Shown here: positions 1 through 8,807 of the stretch, piece by piece
Layout: each line of letters starts with the position of its first letter
Position numbering within the stretch: the first letter of the stretch is position 1
Source: Salinibacillus xinjiangensis
GTDB lineage: Bacteria; Bacillota; Bacilli; Bacillales; Alkalibacillaceae
Assembly (NCBI RefSeq): GCF_009649735.1
Contig: NZ_WJNH01000005.1
Location: forward strand, 124,001 to 188,000
Length of the DNA: 64,000 nucleotides
Direction: 5' to 3'
Position numbers and translations under genes: made by a program
The notes under the pieces: model-generated
Told to the model about the DNA's origin: nothing
What the model saw: only the letters and a program-made list of their open reading frames with translations
The model's database searches: none

Positions 1-1412
1 AAGTCCGGGTCAAACTCTTCCTCGATTTGAAATTTATTTAACCCTACGACTATGTCTTCTTCACTCTCAATATTTTTTTGTGCGTCATACGCTGCCTGAT
101 GAATTTCACGCTGCATATAACCTTCCTCTACGGCTTGAACAGCACCACCGTATTCTTTAATTTTTTCAATATAGGTTTCCACCTCAGCTTCGATCTTATC
201 GGTTAATTGTTCCAAATAATAAGAACCACCTAATGGATCAACAGTATCTGCCACTCCACTCTCATGGGCGATGATTTGCTGAGTTCGTAAAGCAATCCTT
301 GCAGACTCCTCAGTCGGTAAAGCCAATGCTTCGTCTCTAGAATTCGTATGTAGGCTTTGCGTACCGCCCAAAACAGCTGCAAGCGCTTGCAAGGTAACGC
401 GCACAATGTTGTTATCAGGCTGTTGAGCCGTTAATGTTGAACCCCCTGTTTGAGTATGAAAACGCAACTTCCAGCTTTTGGGATTCTTGGCCCCGTAGTG
501 ATTCTTCATGATCTTGGCCCATATTCTTCTTGCAGCACGGAATTTTGCAATCTCTTCTAGGAAATTGTTATGAGCATTAAAGAAAAAGGCTAAACGTGGT
601 GCAAATCGGTCAATTTCTAACCCATTCTCTAAGGCTGCATCTACATAAGCCATCCCGTTTGCTAGGGTAAATGCTACTTCCTGTACTGCCGTTGAGCCAG
701 CTTCGCGAATATGGTATCCCGAAATACTAATGGTGTTAAATTTCGGTACGTTTTGCTGACAATACTCAAAAATATTGGTGATTAAGCGCATGGACGGCTT
801 TGGTGGGTAAATATACGTTCCCCGTGCAATGTATTCCTTTAAAATATCATTTTGTATGGTTCCGGTTAGTTTTTCCTGTGATACACCTTGTTTTTCCCCA
901 ACGGCAATATACATACAAAGTAATACCGAGGCAGGAGCGTTAATCGTCATCGATGTGCTAACCTTGTCCAATGGAATTTCAGCAAATAGATCCTCCATGT
1001 CCTTTAGCGTATCAATAGCTACACCAACCTTACCTACTTCACCCTCTGACATGGGATCATCTGAGTCATAGCCAATTTGAGTAGGTAGATCAAAGGCTAC
1101 AGATAATCCTGTTTGTCCTTGGTCCAGTAAATAACGGAATCGTTTGTTCGTTTCCTTAGCAGAGCCAAATCCTGCATATTGACGCATTGTCCAAAAACGA
1201 CTCCGATACATCGTCGGCTGAATCCCTCTCGTATATGGGTATTGCCCTGGAAATCCTAATTTTTCGTCATATTTTGCATTTTCTTCTTCTGGTAAATATA
1301 GACGTTCCACTTCTATATCGGAACTTGTTGTAAACGTTTCTTTACGCTCAGGGAATCGATTAATCGTTTTTTCAACATCCTGTTCCCAATTACGTTTTTG
1401 ATCACTTCCCAT
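1..1412 (-). CDS. mutB: Methylmalonyl-CoA mutase large subunit, 3' end cut off by window
   Basis: Adenosylcobalamin-dependent mutase interconverting methylmalonyl-CoA and succinyl-CoA in the cytoplasm; it links propionyl-CoA from valine and isoleucine breakdown to the TCA cycle. About 470 residues of the substrate-binding TIM barrel are visible, with family motifs [49 protein letters not shown] and DPLGGSYY. The tyrosine of TMY near residue 85 is the one typical of methylmalonyl-CoA rather than isobutyryl-CoA mutases. The start is an ATG behind AAGGAGG. The C-terminal end lies outside the window, so it cannot be seen whether the B12-binding domain is fused or separate. It stands close to the branched-chain keto-acid operon, which fits its job. 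Confidence 0.9.
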   Translation of the reverse strand, partial: MGSDQKRNWEQDVEKTINRFPERKETFTTSSDIEVERLYLPEEENAKYDEKLGFPGQYPYTRGIQPTMYRSRFWTMRQYAGFGSAKETNKRFRYLLDQGQTGLSVAFDLPTQIGYDSDDPMSEGEVGKVGVAIDTLKDMEDLFAEIPLDKVSTSMTINAPASVLLCMYIAVGEKQGVSQEKLTGTIQNDILKEYIARGTYIYPPKPSMRLITNIFEYCQQNVPKFNTISISGYHIREAGSTAVQEVAFTLANGMAYVDAALENGLEIDRFAPRLAFFFNAHNNFLEEIAKFRAARRIWAKIMKNHYGAKNPKSWKLRFHTQTGGSTLTAQQPDNNIVRVTLQALAAVLGGTQSLHTNSRDEALALPTEESARIALRTQQIIAHESGVADTVDPLGGSYYLEQLTDKIEAEVETYIEKIKEYGGAVQAVEEGYMQREIHQAAYDAQKNIESEEDIVVGLNKFQIEEEFDPD

Positions 1413-1565
1413 ATGAATCCTCCTTAACGTTGTATCTAATCCTATATAATTCGATAAAAGTGATAATATTCCTACTTGTTTTGTCGAATAAATTTACCAA
1501 CTTGTCCAAATCACCGTTTCCTTGTAAAATAAAAGTAGGATAATTGCGAGGAGGGTACTGTATTT

Positions 1566-1712
1566 ATGGCTAAGAAAAAGAAAAATACTGCTGTTCAAAA
1601 TAAACCCAAAAAATCAAAAAGAGAAAAACGTATGAAGATTATCATTTATTTGATGGTTCTTGCTATGATTTTAAGTAGTTTGTTAGCTGGAGCAGGTATG
1701 TTTTTATATTAA
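1566..1712 (+). CDS. prli42: Prli42-like small membrane peptide
   Basis: A 48-residue peptide with a lysine-rich N-terminal half (residues 1-24) and one C-terminal transmembrane segment (about 25-48, core IYLMVLAMILSSLLAGAG). This matches the Prli42 family, the stressosome-associated miniprotein that in Listeria anchors RsbR-type stressosome proteins at the membrane. The basic N-terminus is longer than the roughly 31-residue Listeria protein. The ATG lies behind a GGAGGG site 10-11 nt upstream, and a strong bidirectional terminator follows directly. It is encoded opposite to its neighbours and is short enough to be missed by gene callers. The family call rests on remembered sequence similarity; the function is inferred. 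Confidence 0.75.
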   Translation: MAKKKKNTAVQNKPKKSKREKRMKIIIYLMVLAMILSSLLAGAGMFLY

Positions 1713-1716
1713 GAAG

Positions 1717-1754
1717 AAACCCCTTATGATTTCTTAGATGTCATAAGGGGTTTT
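1717..1754. terminator. Bidirectional terminator between prli42 and yqjA
   Basis: A 13-bp perfect stem (1717-1729 with 1741-1753) carries A-runs before and T-runs after it, so it can end transcripts from both convergent genes. Confidence 0.85.
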
Positions 1755-1763
1755 ATATTTGGG

Positions 1764-2714
1764 TTATCCTTCTACGTGTTTTGTATTCTTCTTTATAATT
1801 AAGTATTGTTCGATTTCATTTAATAAGGTAAATAGGCTTGCACGAATTTCAAATTCCTCTCTAGATTTTGGAAGTTCTGTCTGACGGAAATCCTTCCGCA
1901 TCTCCTTTAATCGATCCAAATAAAGGTAGGCGGTATTTCCTGGATGTACTCCCTCTGCTAAATCATCAAAAAAGATGGCAATTTTCTTAGCCTGTTCATT
2001 AACAGCAGAAATGCGGCTAATTAACGGTAGCATTCGCTCTAAAATTTCAAATTGTTTAGACCTCATTTTAAAATAGTGATAATAGGTGTGGTGACTCCGC
2101 AACAAATGATTTTCAACATCACGATAGGCTAAGGATCTTGCCTTTTCTAAATCATCCGCTGTTTCGTTTATCTCTTTCCCTGTCCAGCTTTCATCACCAC
2201 TTTCTAAAAAGTGGGCAACCTCCTTCAAAATCTTCGTGAAGTTTGACTCCACTCTTTCCTGCATGGATCTTAAGTCATCTTCAAGACTTGGCATATATAA
2301 ATTCAAAAGTAGCGCTGTTCCAATTCCCACTGAAATTAAAATTACTTCATTAATAATCAAAGATAGCGAAATCGATTCGGATCCATATAAATGCAAAATA
2401 ATAACGGAACTTGTGACGATTCCTTCTGTTATTTTTAATTTCACGGTTGTCGGAATAAATAATAACAACAATACGCCAACAGCAAGTGGATGATAGCCTA
2501 TCGACTCAAATATTAAAAGGCAAAAAAGCATACCTAATAGACATGCTGCAAAACGATGCCAAGATGCTATTACCGAACGTTTTCTTGTCACTTTAATACA
2601 AAGCACTACTAAAATTCCAGCAGATATGTAATTTTCAAGCTGTAATAATTGAGCAATAAAAATCGCAACTGGTGTACCAATCGCAGTTTTTAAAGTTCGG
2701 TAGCCAATTTTCAC
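1764..2714 (-). CDS. yqjA: YqjA-type aromatic acid exporter family membrane protein
   Basis: A 316-residue inner-membrane protein of the ArAE/FUSC type (DUF939 plus its C-terminal domain), close in length to B. subtilis YqjA (about 322). The first 145 residues form about six hydrophobic segments including the RTLKTAIGTPVAIF start; residues 150-316 are a soluble, charged helical domain. Members are believed to export or buffer organic acids, but no substrate is established here. It follows brxB on the same strand, as in B. subtilis (yqiW-yqjA), although a terminator separates them. Its 3' end meets the shared terminator with prli42. Confidence 0.85.
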   Translation of the reverse strand: MKIGYRTLKTAIGTPVAIFIAQLLQLENYISAGILVVLCIKVTRKRSVIASWHRFAACLLGMLFCLLIFESIGYHPLAVGVLLLLFIPTTVKLKITEGIVTSSVIILHLYGSESISLSLIINEVILISVGIGTALLLNLYMPSLEDDLRSMQERVESNFTKILKEVAHFLESGDESWTGKEINETADDLEKARSLAYRDVENHLLRSHHTYYHYFKMRSKQFEILERMLPLISRISAVNEQAKKIAIFFDDLAEGVHPGNTAYLYLDRLKEMRKDFRQTELPKSREEFEIRASLFTLLNEIEQYLIIKKNTKHVEG

Positions 2715-2770
2715 GTTACATAGGCTCCTTTAAATTAGTGTGATTTCATTATTATAACATAGCCAAACCT

Positions 2771-2801
2771 AAAAAAAGGAGATGGTCTTTATGACCATCT
2801 C
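2771..2801 (-). terminator. Terminator downstream of brxB
   Basis: A 9-bp stem (2779-2787 with 2793-2801) is followed on the minus strand by seven U residues (2771-2777). It lies just after the brxB stop codon. Confidence 0.85.
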
Positions 2802-2807
2802 TCCTTC

Positions 2808-3239
2808 TTAAACTTCTTCACAATATTCGTCAAATAGACCTTGAAGCTGATTGATTACCTCATGTGGCTCTGAGGATTCAATTTCGTGACGTTCAACCAT
2901 CTTTACGATTTTACCGTCTTTTAATAATGCAAAAGATGGTGAAGATGGCTCATAGCCAGTAAAATATTCACGTGCTTTTGCAGTAGCTTCACGATCTTGT
3001 CCGGCAAAGACAGTATATAGATTGTCAGGACGTTTATCATAATGGACCGCATTCGCAGCTGCTGGTCGAGCAACCCCACCAGCACAGCCACAAGTTGAAT
3101 TTACTAATACGAGCGAAGTGCCTTCTTCCTTCATTGCTTGATCTACTTCTTCAGGTGTTTTTAATTCTTTATAACCAGCTGTTGTAACTTCTTCTCTTGC
3201 CTTATCAACAATATCTTGCATGAATAGGTTAAAATCCAT
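2808..3239 (-). CDS. brxB: Bacilliredoxin BrxB (YqiW family)
   Basis: A 143-residue thioredoxin-fold protein of the DUF1094/BrxA-BrxB family. It removes bacillithiol from S-bacillithiolated proteins after oxidative stress. The hallmark CGC motif is at residues 50-52 in the context [13 protein letters not shown]. Length equals the family norm (about 144). The start ATG is the only sensible one; the sequence begins [11 protein letters not shown] as in relatives. It sits between the bkd operon side and yqjA, the same order as in B. subtilis, and ends in its own terminator. Confidence 0.93.
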   Translation of the reverse strand: MDFNLFMQDIVDKAREEVTTAGYKELKTPEEVDQAMKEEGTSLVLVNSTCGCAGGVARPAAANAVHYDKRPDNLYTVFAGQDREATAKAREYFTGYEPSSPSFALLKDGKIVKMVERHEIESSEPHEVINQLQGLFDEYCEEV

Positions 3240-3572
3240 AAGTATCGTGCCCCTTTACAATGTAGTGTAAGTATATTCTTATCATATCAAGATTTATTGG
3301 CCCTTTCAAACCATAGGACTTTGTTGTATGTAATGAAGGAGGTTGCTTAGTGGGTGAGTGGGATGCTGAAGTTGGGGCTGATTTTGCTGATATGGCTGTT
3401 ATAGATTCTGAACATTTGTTAATTTTGCTGAAATTCCTGTTAACTGCTAAAGAACTGGATGTATTAGCTATTATTTGAATTCCTTAGACTGAAGTTTATA
3501 CTGAAGAACTAAACTATAAGTTCAGTATGCTGAACACAAACCTGATAACTACTTCCACATATAACAAAAGTC
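3240..3572. other. Intergenic region of 333 nt with a possible small ORF
   Basis: This stretch holds the promoter side of brxB (3240-3300) and an odd segment from about 3330 to 3540 with many copies of GCTGAA, CTGAA and TGCTGAT words. A short hairpin GTTCAG-TATG-CTGAAC occurs near 3518-3533, without a T-run. One candidate small ORF (3350-3478) is listed separately. I recognise no RNA gene or mobile element. Confidence 0.5.
3350..3478 (+). CDS. Candidate 42-residue small ORF, unrecognised
   Basis: A GTG codon lies 7 nt after a perfect GAAGGAGG (3335-3342) and opens a frame of 42 codons ending in TGA. The peptide starts MGEWDAEVGADFADMA and continues with a leucine-rich stretch, giving an acidic, amphipathic product. 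It has no recognised relatives, and its DNA overlaps a low-complexity intergenic segment rich in GCTGAA words, so it may be chance. The ribosome binding site is the only strong evidence. It is encoded opposite to both neighbours. Confidence 0.25.
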   Translation: MGEWDAEVGADFADMAVIDSEHLLILLKFLLTAKELDVLAII

Positions 3573-3608
3573 AAAAAAGCAGGTCCAGTTCTTCAACTGG
3601 AGACCTGC
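3573..3608 (-). terminator. Terminator downstream of the small protein at 3623-3811
   Basis: Stem GCAGGTC/GACCTGC (3579-3585 with 3602-3608) plus inner CAGTT/AACTG (3586-3590 with 3595-3599), followed on the minus strand by six U residues (3573-3578). Confidence 0.8.
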
Positions 3609-3622
3609 CTCTAAATAATAAT

Positions 3623-3811
3623 TTATTGCAATTGACTAGTTTGTTGATTTTGTTGAGATTGATTTTGTCCGCCCATTCCAGTCATTAACGGACCGAATTT
3701 TTGGACAAGATTACCCATCCCACTTCCACGCTTCATACTATAATAAGCTGCTGCTCCAATACCTACAGATGCAACAATCGGAAGCCAGTTTCGTTGTTGA
3801 TTTGCCACCAT
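3623..3811 (-). CDS. Small Bacillaceae protein with N-terminal hydrophobic segment
   Basis: A 62-residue protein beginning MVANQQRNWLPIV. Residues 8-22 form a short hydrophobic, glycine/alanine-rich segment (IVASVGIGAAAYYS) followed by KRGSG, and the C-terminus is a Gln/Asn/Ser-rich tail. This layout resembles small DUF3918-like proteins of Bacilli, but I am not certain of the family. The ATG at 3811 is chosen over the in-frame GTG two codons upstream because it lies 6-7 nt after GGAGG. It has its own terminator and so seems to be a single-gene unit. No function is known. Confidence 0.65.
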   Translation of the reverse strand: MVANQQRNWLPIVASVGIGAAAYYSMKRGSGMGNLVQKFGPLMTGMGGQNQSQQNQQTSQLQ

Positions 3812-3901
3812 TATCACCCTCCTTCATTTATTAGAATTCCCACCTTTAACGAAATCATTTGAGAATGTCCTTGTTAATATTTGTGATGAATAGGGGCATA
3901 A

Positions 3902-3941
3902 CTACAAAACCCAGGGGAAAACATTTCATTTCTCCTGGGTT
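3902..3941 (-). terminator. Terminator of the bkd operon
   Basis: Stem AACCCAGG/CCTGGGTT (3908-3915 with 3934-3941), extended by a partly paired GGAAA/TTTC region, then on the minus strand GTTTTGTAGT. It lies 12 nt past the bfmBB stop codon. Confidence 0.7.
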
Positions 3942-3952
3942 AAACAAACCGA

Positions 3953-5239
3953 TTAATAAACGGATGTATTGTCCTTTGACATATTTTCTAAAATATCCTT
4001 TAGTCGTTTTAAGAAGTTACCGCAGATTAACCCATCCAAAACACGGTGATCTAAGGATAAGCATAAATTAACCATGTCACGAGCAGCAAACATACCATTC
4101 ATGACAACTGGTTTTTTCACAATGGATTCTACCTGTAAAATTGCAGCTTGTGGATGATTAATGACACCCATCGATTGAACAGAGCCGAATGAACCAGTGT
4201 TATTTACGGTAAAGGTTCCACCCTGCATGTCATCAGATGCCAGTTTGCCACTGCGAACTTTACCAGCAAGGGAATGAATTTCTTTAGCAATCCCTTTAAT
4301 ACTCTTCTCGTCTGCATGTTTAATAACAGGGACAAATAATTCATCATCCTTGGCAACTGCAATCGATAAATTGATGTCCTTGCGTTGAATAATTTTATCT
4401 TCTGCCCATGTACTGTTTAATTGAGGGTATTCCTTCAAGGCTTGGGCTACTGCTTTTACGAAGAAAGAAAAGAACGTTAAGCTGAAGCCTTCCTTTTGTT
4501 TAAAATCATTTTTAATACTGTTACGATACTCCACCAAGTCCGTTACATCTACCTCTACCATCATCCATGCATGTGGTATTTCTTGTTTAGAACGAACCAT
4601 GTTTTGGGCAATGGCCTTTCGTATACCTGTAACAGGAATTTCAACGTCTCCCTCATTGGTTTGTACTGGAGTTGATTTGGATGGTGCAGGTGTAGGAGCT
4701 GATTCCCTTTGAGCCTTTTTAACCTCTGTTGGCTTAGTATCACTCTTTTCAGCCTGCGGTTTCGGAATATTGCCGCTCTCAATTACTTTTTCAATATCCT
4801 TCCTTGTTATACGGCCTCCACGTCCTGTACCTTCAACTTGATTTAAATCAATATCATGCTCCTGAGACATCCTTAATACAGCTGGTGAATAACGTTTCTT
4901 CATGGATTGATCTTTGTCTTTTGTTTCAGTTGTTTGTTCAACGTTAGAAGATGCTGATTCCTCCTTGTTTTGCGATGCGGATTCCTCAGCACTTCCGCCT
5001 TCAACATCGATATAACACATGAGATCTCCAACTGAAATGGTTTCGCCCTCTTGTGCTACAATTTCTTTAATTACGCCTGTGAATGATGAAGGTACTTCGG
5101 CATTCACTTTATCAGTCATTACCTCTGCGATAGGGTCATATTTGTTGACTTGATCGCCTTCTTTCACAAGCCACGTGCTTATTGTTCCTTCTGTTACACT
5201 TTCCCCTAACTGAGGCATATTAATTTTTTCCCGGGCCAT
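3953..5239 (-). CDS. bfmBB: Lipoamide acyltransferase (E2) of branched-chain keto-acid dehydrogenase
   Basis: The E2 core enzyme transfers the branched acyl group from lipoate to CoA. Of 428 residues, 1-78 are the lipoyl domain with the lipoylated lysine K44 in MTDKVNAE; a charged Ser/Glu linker follows. About 115-150 is the E1/E3-binding domain (SPAVLRMSQEHDIDL, GRGGRITRKDI), then a proline-rich linker. About 195-428 is the catalytic domain, with HRVLDG active-site residues H398 and D402. It is the last gene of the bkd operon, 83 nt after bfmBAB. Length is normal (B. subtilis about 424). Confidence 0.95.
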   Translation of the reverse strand: MAREKINMPQLGESVTEGTISTWLVKEGDQVNKYDPIAEVMTDKVNAEVPSSFTGVIKEIVAQEGETISVGDLMCYIDVEGGSAEESASQNKEESASSNVEQTTETKDKDQSMKKRYSPAVLRMSQEHDIDLNQVEGTGRGGRITRKDIEKVIESGNIPKPQAEKSDTKPTEVKKAQRESAPTPAPSKSTPVQTNEGDVEIPVTGIRKAIAQNMVRSKQEIPHAWMMVEVDVTDLVEYRNSIKNDFKQKEGFSLTFFSFFVKAVAQALKEYPQLNSTWAEDKIIQRKDINLSIAVAKDDELFVPVIKHADEKSIKGIAKEIHSLAGKVRSGKLASDDMQGGTFTVNNTGSFGSVQSMGVINHPQAAILQVESIVKKPVVMNGMFAARDMVNLCLSLDHRVLDGLICGNFLKRLKDILENMSKDNTSVY

Positions 5240-5322
5240 TTTATCCCTCCTTTATCAATCTCGAACTTATCTCTTGCTCTAGCGCTGTTTCCCTCAGAGG
5301 CATAAAGCCTCTTTAGATTTTG

Positions 5323-6306
5323 TTAAAATTCAGCTAAGTCTCTCATTGCTTTTTCGACCTTTTCTGGATTAACCATAAAATACTTTTCCATTGGTGGTGC
5401 ATATGGCATAGCTGGTACATTTGGCCCTGCCAAACGCTTGACTGGTGCGTCTAAATCAAACAAACAATTCTCCGAAATTATAGCAGATACCTCACTCAAA
5501 ATACTGCCTTCTAAATTATCCTCTGTTACGAGTAAAACCTTTCCCGTTTTTTGAGCCGCTTCAATAATGGCCTCTCGATCTAATGGATAAACAGTACGCA
5601 GGTCTAATATATGTGCAGAAATCCCTTCCTCGGCTAGCTTTTCCGCTGCTTGTTGTGCGAAGTGGACACATAAACCATACGTAATGACAGTAATGTCCTC
5701 TCCTTCTCTCTTAACATCTGCTTTACCAATTGGAAGGACATAATCCTCATCTGGCACCTCACCTTTAAGCAAACGGTAGGCCCTTTTATGTTCAAAAAAT
5801 AAAACTGGATCCTCATCTCGAATAGCTGCTTTTAGCAAGCCTTTCGCATCATAAGGTGTTGAAGGCATAACAATTTTTAGACCAGGTTGATTCGCAAATA
5901 CGGCCTCTACAGACTGAGAATGGTATAATGCACCATGAACACCGCCTCCATATGGGGCCCTGATCGTGATCGGACAATTCCAGTCATTATTGGAACGATA
6001 ACGAATCCTTGCTGCTTCTGAAATTATTTGGTTCACAGCTGGCATGATAAAATCAGCAAACTGCATTTCTGCTATTGGACGCATTCCATACATCGCTGCT
6101 CCAATGCCAACTCCTGCTATAGCAGATTCAGCAAGTGGTGTATCAATTACACGTTCCTCACCAAATTCATCGTAAAGACCATCTGTAGCCCGAAACACAC
6201 CGCCTTTTTTTCCTACGTCCTCTCCTAAAACAAAAACCTTTTCATCACGAGTCATTTCTTCTTTCATGGCTTGTGTAATAGCCTGAATATAAGACTTTAC
6301 TGGCAT
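5323..6306 (-). CDS. bfmBAB: Branched-chain keto-acid dehydrogenase E1 beta subunit
   Basis: The beta chain of the thiamine-diphosphate E1 heterotetramer that decarboxylates branched 2-oxo acids. It has 327 residues, the family length. Visible marks are GEDVGKKGGVFRATDGL, the cofactor-side region FADFIMPAVNQIISEAA, YGGGVHGALYHSQS, and the C-terminal transketolase domain from about residue 200 (ITYGLCVHFAQQAAE, LRTVYPLDREAI). It follows bfmBAA after 15 nt, so the two E1 chains are probably translated together. Confidence 0.95.
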   Translation of the reverse strand: MPVKSYIQAITQAMKEEMTRDEKVFVLGEDVGKKGGVFRATDGLYDEFGEERVIDTPLAESAIAGVGIGAAMYGMRPIAEMQFADFIMPAVNQIISEAARIRYRSNNDWNCPITIRAPYGGGVHGALYHSQSVEAVFANQPGLKIVMPSTPYDAKGLLKAAIRDEDPVLFFEHKRAYRLLKGEVPDEDYVLPIGKADVKREGEDITVITYGLCVHFAQQAAEKLAEEGISAHILDLRTVYPLDREAIIEAAQKTGKVLLVTEDNLEGSILSEVSAIISENCLFDLDAPVKRLAGPNVPAMPYAPPMEKYFMVNPEKVEKAMRDLAEF

Positions 6307-6321
6307 TACGCTCTCCCTCCT

Positions 6322-7314
6322 TTACTCTGCATACACATGCTTAAGAGCACTTTCCGCTTCAGCATATGGTGCATTTTCCGCATAATCAGTAGCTTCATTT
6401 ACGATTTTGTCAATTTCAGAATGAAGCTCCTTTTCTTTATCCTCGGTCAAGATTCCATTTTCTTTTAAATAAGATGCAAAGGTAAAAATAGCGTCCTTCT
6501 TCTTTGCTTCTTCCACTTCATCACGTTCACGGTATGCACGATCATCATCATCACTAGAGTGAGCTGTTAGACGATAGGATACTGTTTCAATTAATGTTGG
6601 TCCCTCTCCCTTAACAGCCCTTTCTCTCGCTTGTTTCACTGCTTCATAAACGGCTAGAGGATCATTACCATCAACTGTAAATCCTGGCATTCCGTAGGAT
6701 TGAGCGCGGTCTGATACTTTTTCAGAGCCTAGCTGCTTTTCTACTGGAACAGAAATTGCATACTTATTATTTTCAACCATTGTGATGACCGGTAATTTGT
6801 GGACACCGGCAAAGTTTAATCCCTCATGAAAATCCCCTTGGTTAGAAGATCCTTCCCCAAGTGTTACAAATGAGACAAAGTCCTTTTTCTCCATCTTAGC
6901 TGCCAAGGCTATACCCACTGCATGGGGTACCTGGGTTGTAACTGGCGAAGATCCAGTTACAATACGGTTTTTCTTTTGCCCAAAGTGTCCTGGCATTTGC
7001 CTTCCACCTGAGTTTGGGTCCTCTGCTTTCGCGAAGCCAGAAAGCATTAGCTCTTTCGCTGTCATCCCAAACGCTAAAACAACTCCCATATCTCGGTAAT
7101 ATGGCGCTGCATAGTCTGCTGTTCTATCGAGCGCAAACGAAGCCCCAACCTGAGCTGCCTCCTGTCCTTGGCACGAAATAACGAATGGAATTTTACCAGC
7201 ACGATTTAATAGCCACATTCTCTCATCAATTTTTCGAGCAAGTAACATCGTTTTAAACATTTCCATCACTTGCTCATCCGTCAATTCTAATTCCTCATGA
7301 CGATTCTTAGCCAT
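6322..7314 (-). CDS. bfmBAA: Branched-chain keto-acid dehydrogenase E1 alpha subunit
   Basis: The alpha chain of E1, which binds thiamine diphosphate and performs the decarboxylation. It has 330 residues. The ThDP motif reads GEGSSNQGDFHEGLN with ENNKYAIS downstream, the equivalent of the GDG...NN signature with Glu for Asp. The regulatory-loop region YRLTAHSSDDDDRAYR is present. The start ATG has a strong GGAGG behind it. It lies between lpdV and bfmBAB in the operon. Confidence 0.95.
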   Translation of the reverse strand: MAKNRHEELELTDEQVMEMFKTMLLARKIDERMWLLNRAGKIPFVISCQGQEAAQVGASFALDRTADYAAPYYRDMGVVLAFGMTAKELMLSGFAKAEDPNSGGRQMPGHFGQKKNRIVTGSSPVTTQVPHAVGIALAAKMEKKDFVSFVTLGEGSSNQGDFHEGLNFAGVHKLPVITMVENNKYAISVPVEKQLGSEKVSDRAQSYGMPGFTVDGNDPLAVYEAVKQARERAVKGEGPTLIETVSYRLTAHSSDDDDRAYRERDEVEEAKKKDAIFTFASYLKENGILTEDKEKELHSEIDKIVNEATDYAENAPYAEAESALKHVYAE

Positions 7315-7359
7315 TATAGTCCCTCCTTTAGTAAACTAAACCAATCTATCAAAACACAA

Positions 7360-8781
7360 TTAACCATGAATTTGCTTGCCATCTACTGCTAATGCAGCCT
7401 CACCAATGACCTCTGATAAAGTAGGATGCGGGTGAATGGTTTCGGAAATTTCCCATGGTGTTGCATCTAAAACTTTTGCAAGTGCTGCTTCAGTAATCAT
7501 ATCGGTAACATGTGGTCCAACCATATGTACTCCTAAAAGGTCATCTGTTTTTTGGTCAGCTATTACCTTCACAAAACCATCTGTTTCCCCATGGACTAAT
7601 GCTTTCCCAACAGCTTTAAAAGGAAACTTGCCGATTTTAACGTCATATCCTTGTTCCTTTGCCTGTGCTTCAGTTAGCCCAATGCTTGAAACCTCTGGAT
7701 TGGAATAAATACAGGTTGGTACAGATGTATCTGTCAAAGGATGTGGCTGTTGATTTGCCATATGTTCAACAGCTGTGATTCCTTCGTGCGAAGCCACATG
7801 TGCTAGCTGCATACCTCCAATGACATCACCAATTGCATAAATGTGAGATTCTTTCGTTTGATAAAATTCGTTGGTTTGAATGATACCTTTTTCGACTGCT
7901 ATATCGGTGTTTTCTAGGCCAATATTTTCAACATTTGCAGCACGCCCTACAGAAACGAGCATGCAATCGGCTTGATAACTTGCTGTGTCATCATTTAGCT
8001 CAGCCTGAATCTGAACTCCATTTTCTCTCGTCAACGTATCAGGCAAGACCTTTGCACCTGTTACAATCTGAATGCCTTTTTTCTTCAGTAATTTTGTCAT
8101 TTCCTTAGAAATGTCTTCATCTTCGGTTGGTAAAATACGGTCTAGGAATTCTAATACCGTAACCTCCACCCCGAAGTCAGCGAGCATAGATGCCCACTCG
8201 ATTCCAATCACTCCACCACCAACGATTACGATGGATTTTGGTAATGTTTCCATTTCTAATGCTTCATCTGAAGTCATTACGTATTGTCCATCAATATCCA
8301 AGCCAGAAAGTGACTTCGGCTTCGATCCGGTCGATATTAGAACATTTTTCGGAATTAGCATCGTGTTTTCTTCGCCATTGTTCATTTCAACTGAAATAGT
8401 GCCAGGTATAGGAGAAAATATACTTGGTCCTAAAATACGGCCAAACCCTTCAAATACATCAATTTTGCCTTTCTTCATTAGACCCTGTACACCCTTATGT
8501 AACGTGTCTACAATCTTTTCTTTTCGCTCTTGTACCTTTGAGAAGTTTACCTTAGCCGAGCCAAGTTCAATCCCATAGGTATCAGCTTCTTTGGATTGAC
8601 GGTAAACTTCAGCACTTCTAAGTAATGCCTTCGAAGGGATACATCCCTTGTGCAAGCATGTTCCACCTAATTTTCCCTTTTCTACAACTGCTACTTTCAG
8701 GCCAAGTTGACTTGCTCTAATGGCAGCAACATAACCACCTGTACCTGCACCAAGTACCACTAAATCGTATTCTTCAGCCAT
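7360..8781 (-). CDS. lpdV: Dihydrolipoyl dehydrogenase (E3) of the bkd complex
   Basis: FAD enzyme that reoxidises lipoamide with NAD+. It has 473 residues: N-terminal FAD site GAGTGGYVAA, redox-active disulfide C42 and C47 in GGTCLHKGCIPS, NAD-binding GGGVIGIEWAS, second FAD motif AIGDVIGGMQLAH, and dimerisation domain with HPHPTLSE, whose H452 and E457 form the catalytic dyad. The dedicated copy inside the bkd operon corresponds to B. subtilis lpdV. It is followed by bfmBAA after 45 nt. Confidence 0.95.
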   Translation of the reverse strand: MAEEYDLVVLGAGTGGYVAAIRASQLGLKVAVVEKGKLGGTCLHKGCIPSKALLRSAEVYRQSKEADTYGIELGSAKVNFSKVQERKEKIVDTLHKGVQGLMKKGKIDVFEGFGRILGPSIFSPIPGTISVEMNNGEENTMLIPKNVLISTGSKPKSLSGLDIDGQYVMTSDEALEMETLPKSIVIVGGGVIGIEWASMLADFGVEVTVLEFLDRILPTEDEDISKEMTKLLKKKGIQIVTGAKVLPDTLTRENGVQIQAELNDDTASYQADCMLVSVGRAANVENIGLENTDIAVEKGIIQTNEFYQTKESHIYAIGDVIGGMQLAHVASHEGITAVEHMANQQPHPLTDTSVPTCIYSNPEVSSIGLTEAQAKEQGYDVKIGKFPFKAVGKALVHGETDGFVKVIADQKTDDLLGVHMVGPHVTDMITEAALAKVLDATPWEISETIHPHPTLSEVIGEAALAVDGKQIHG

Positions 8782-8807
8782 TAAGACACACTCCTTTCAA
8801 TCGCAAA

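Noticed and set aside
829-1071. Plus-strand frame of 80 codons at the window start
   Set aside because: It is the antisense shadow of the methylmalonyl-CoA mutase gene.
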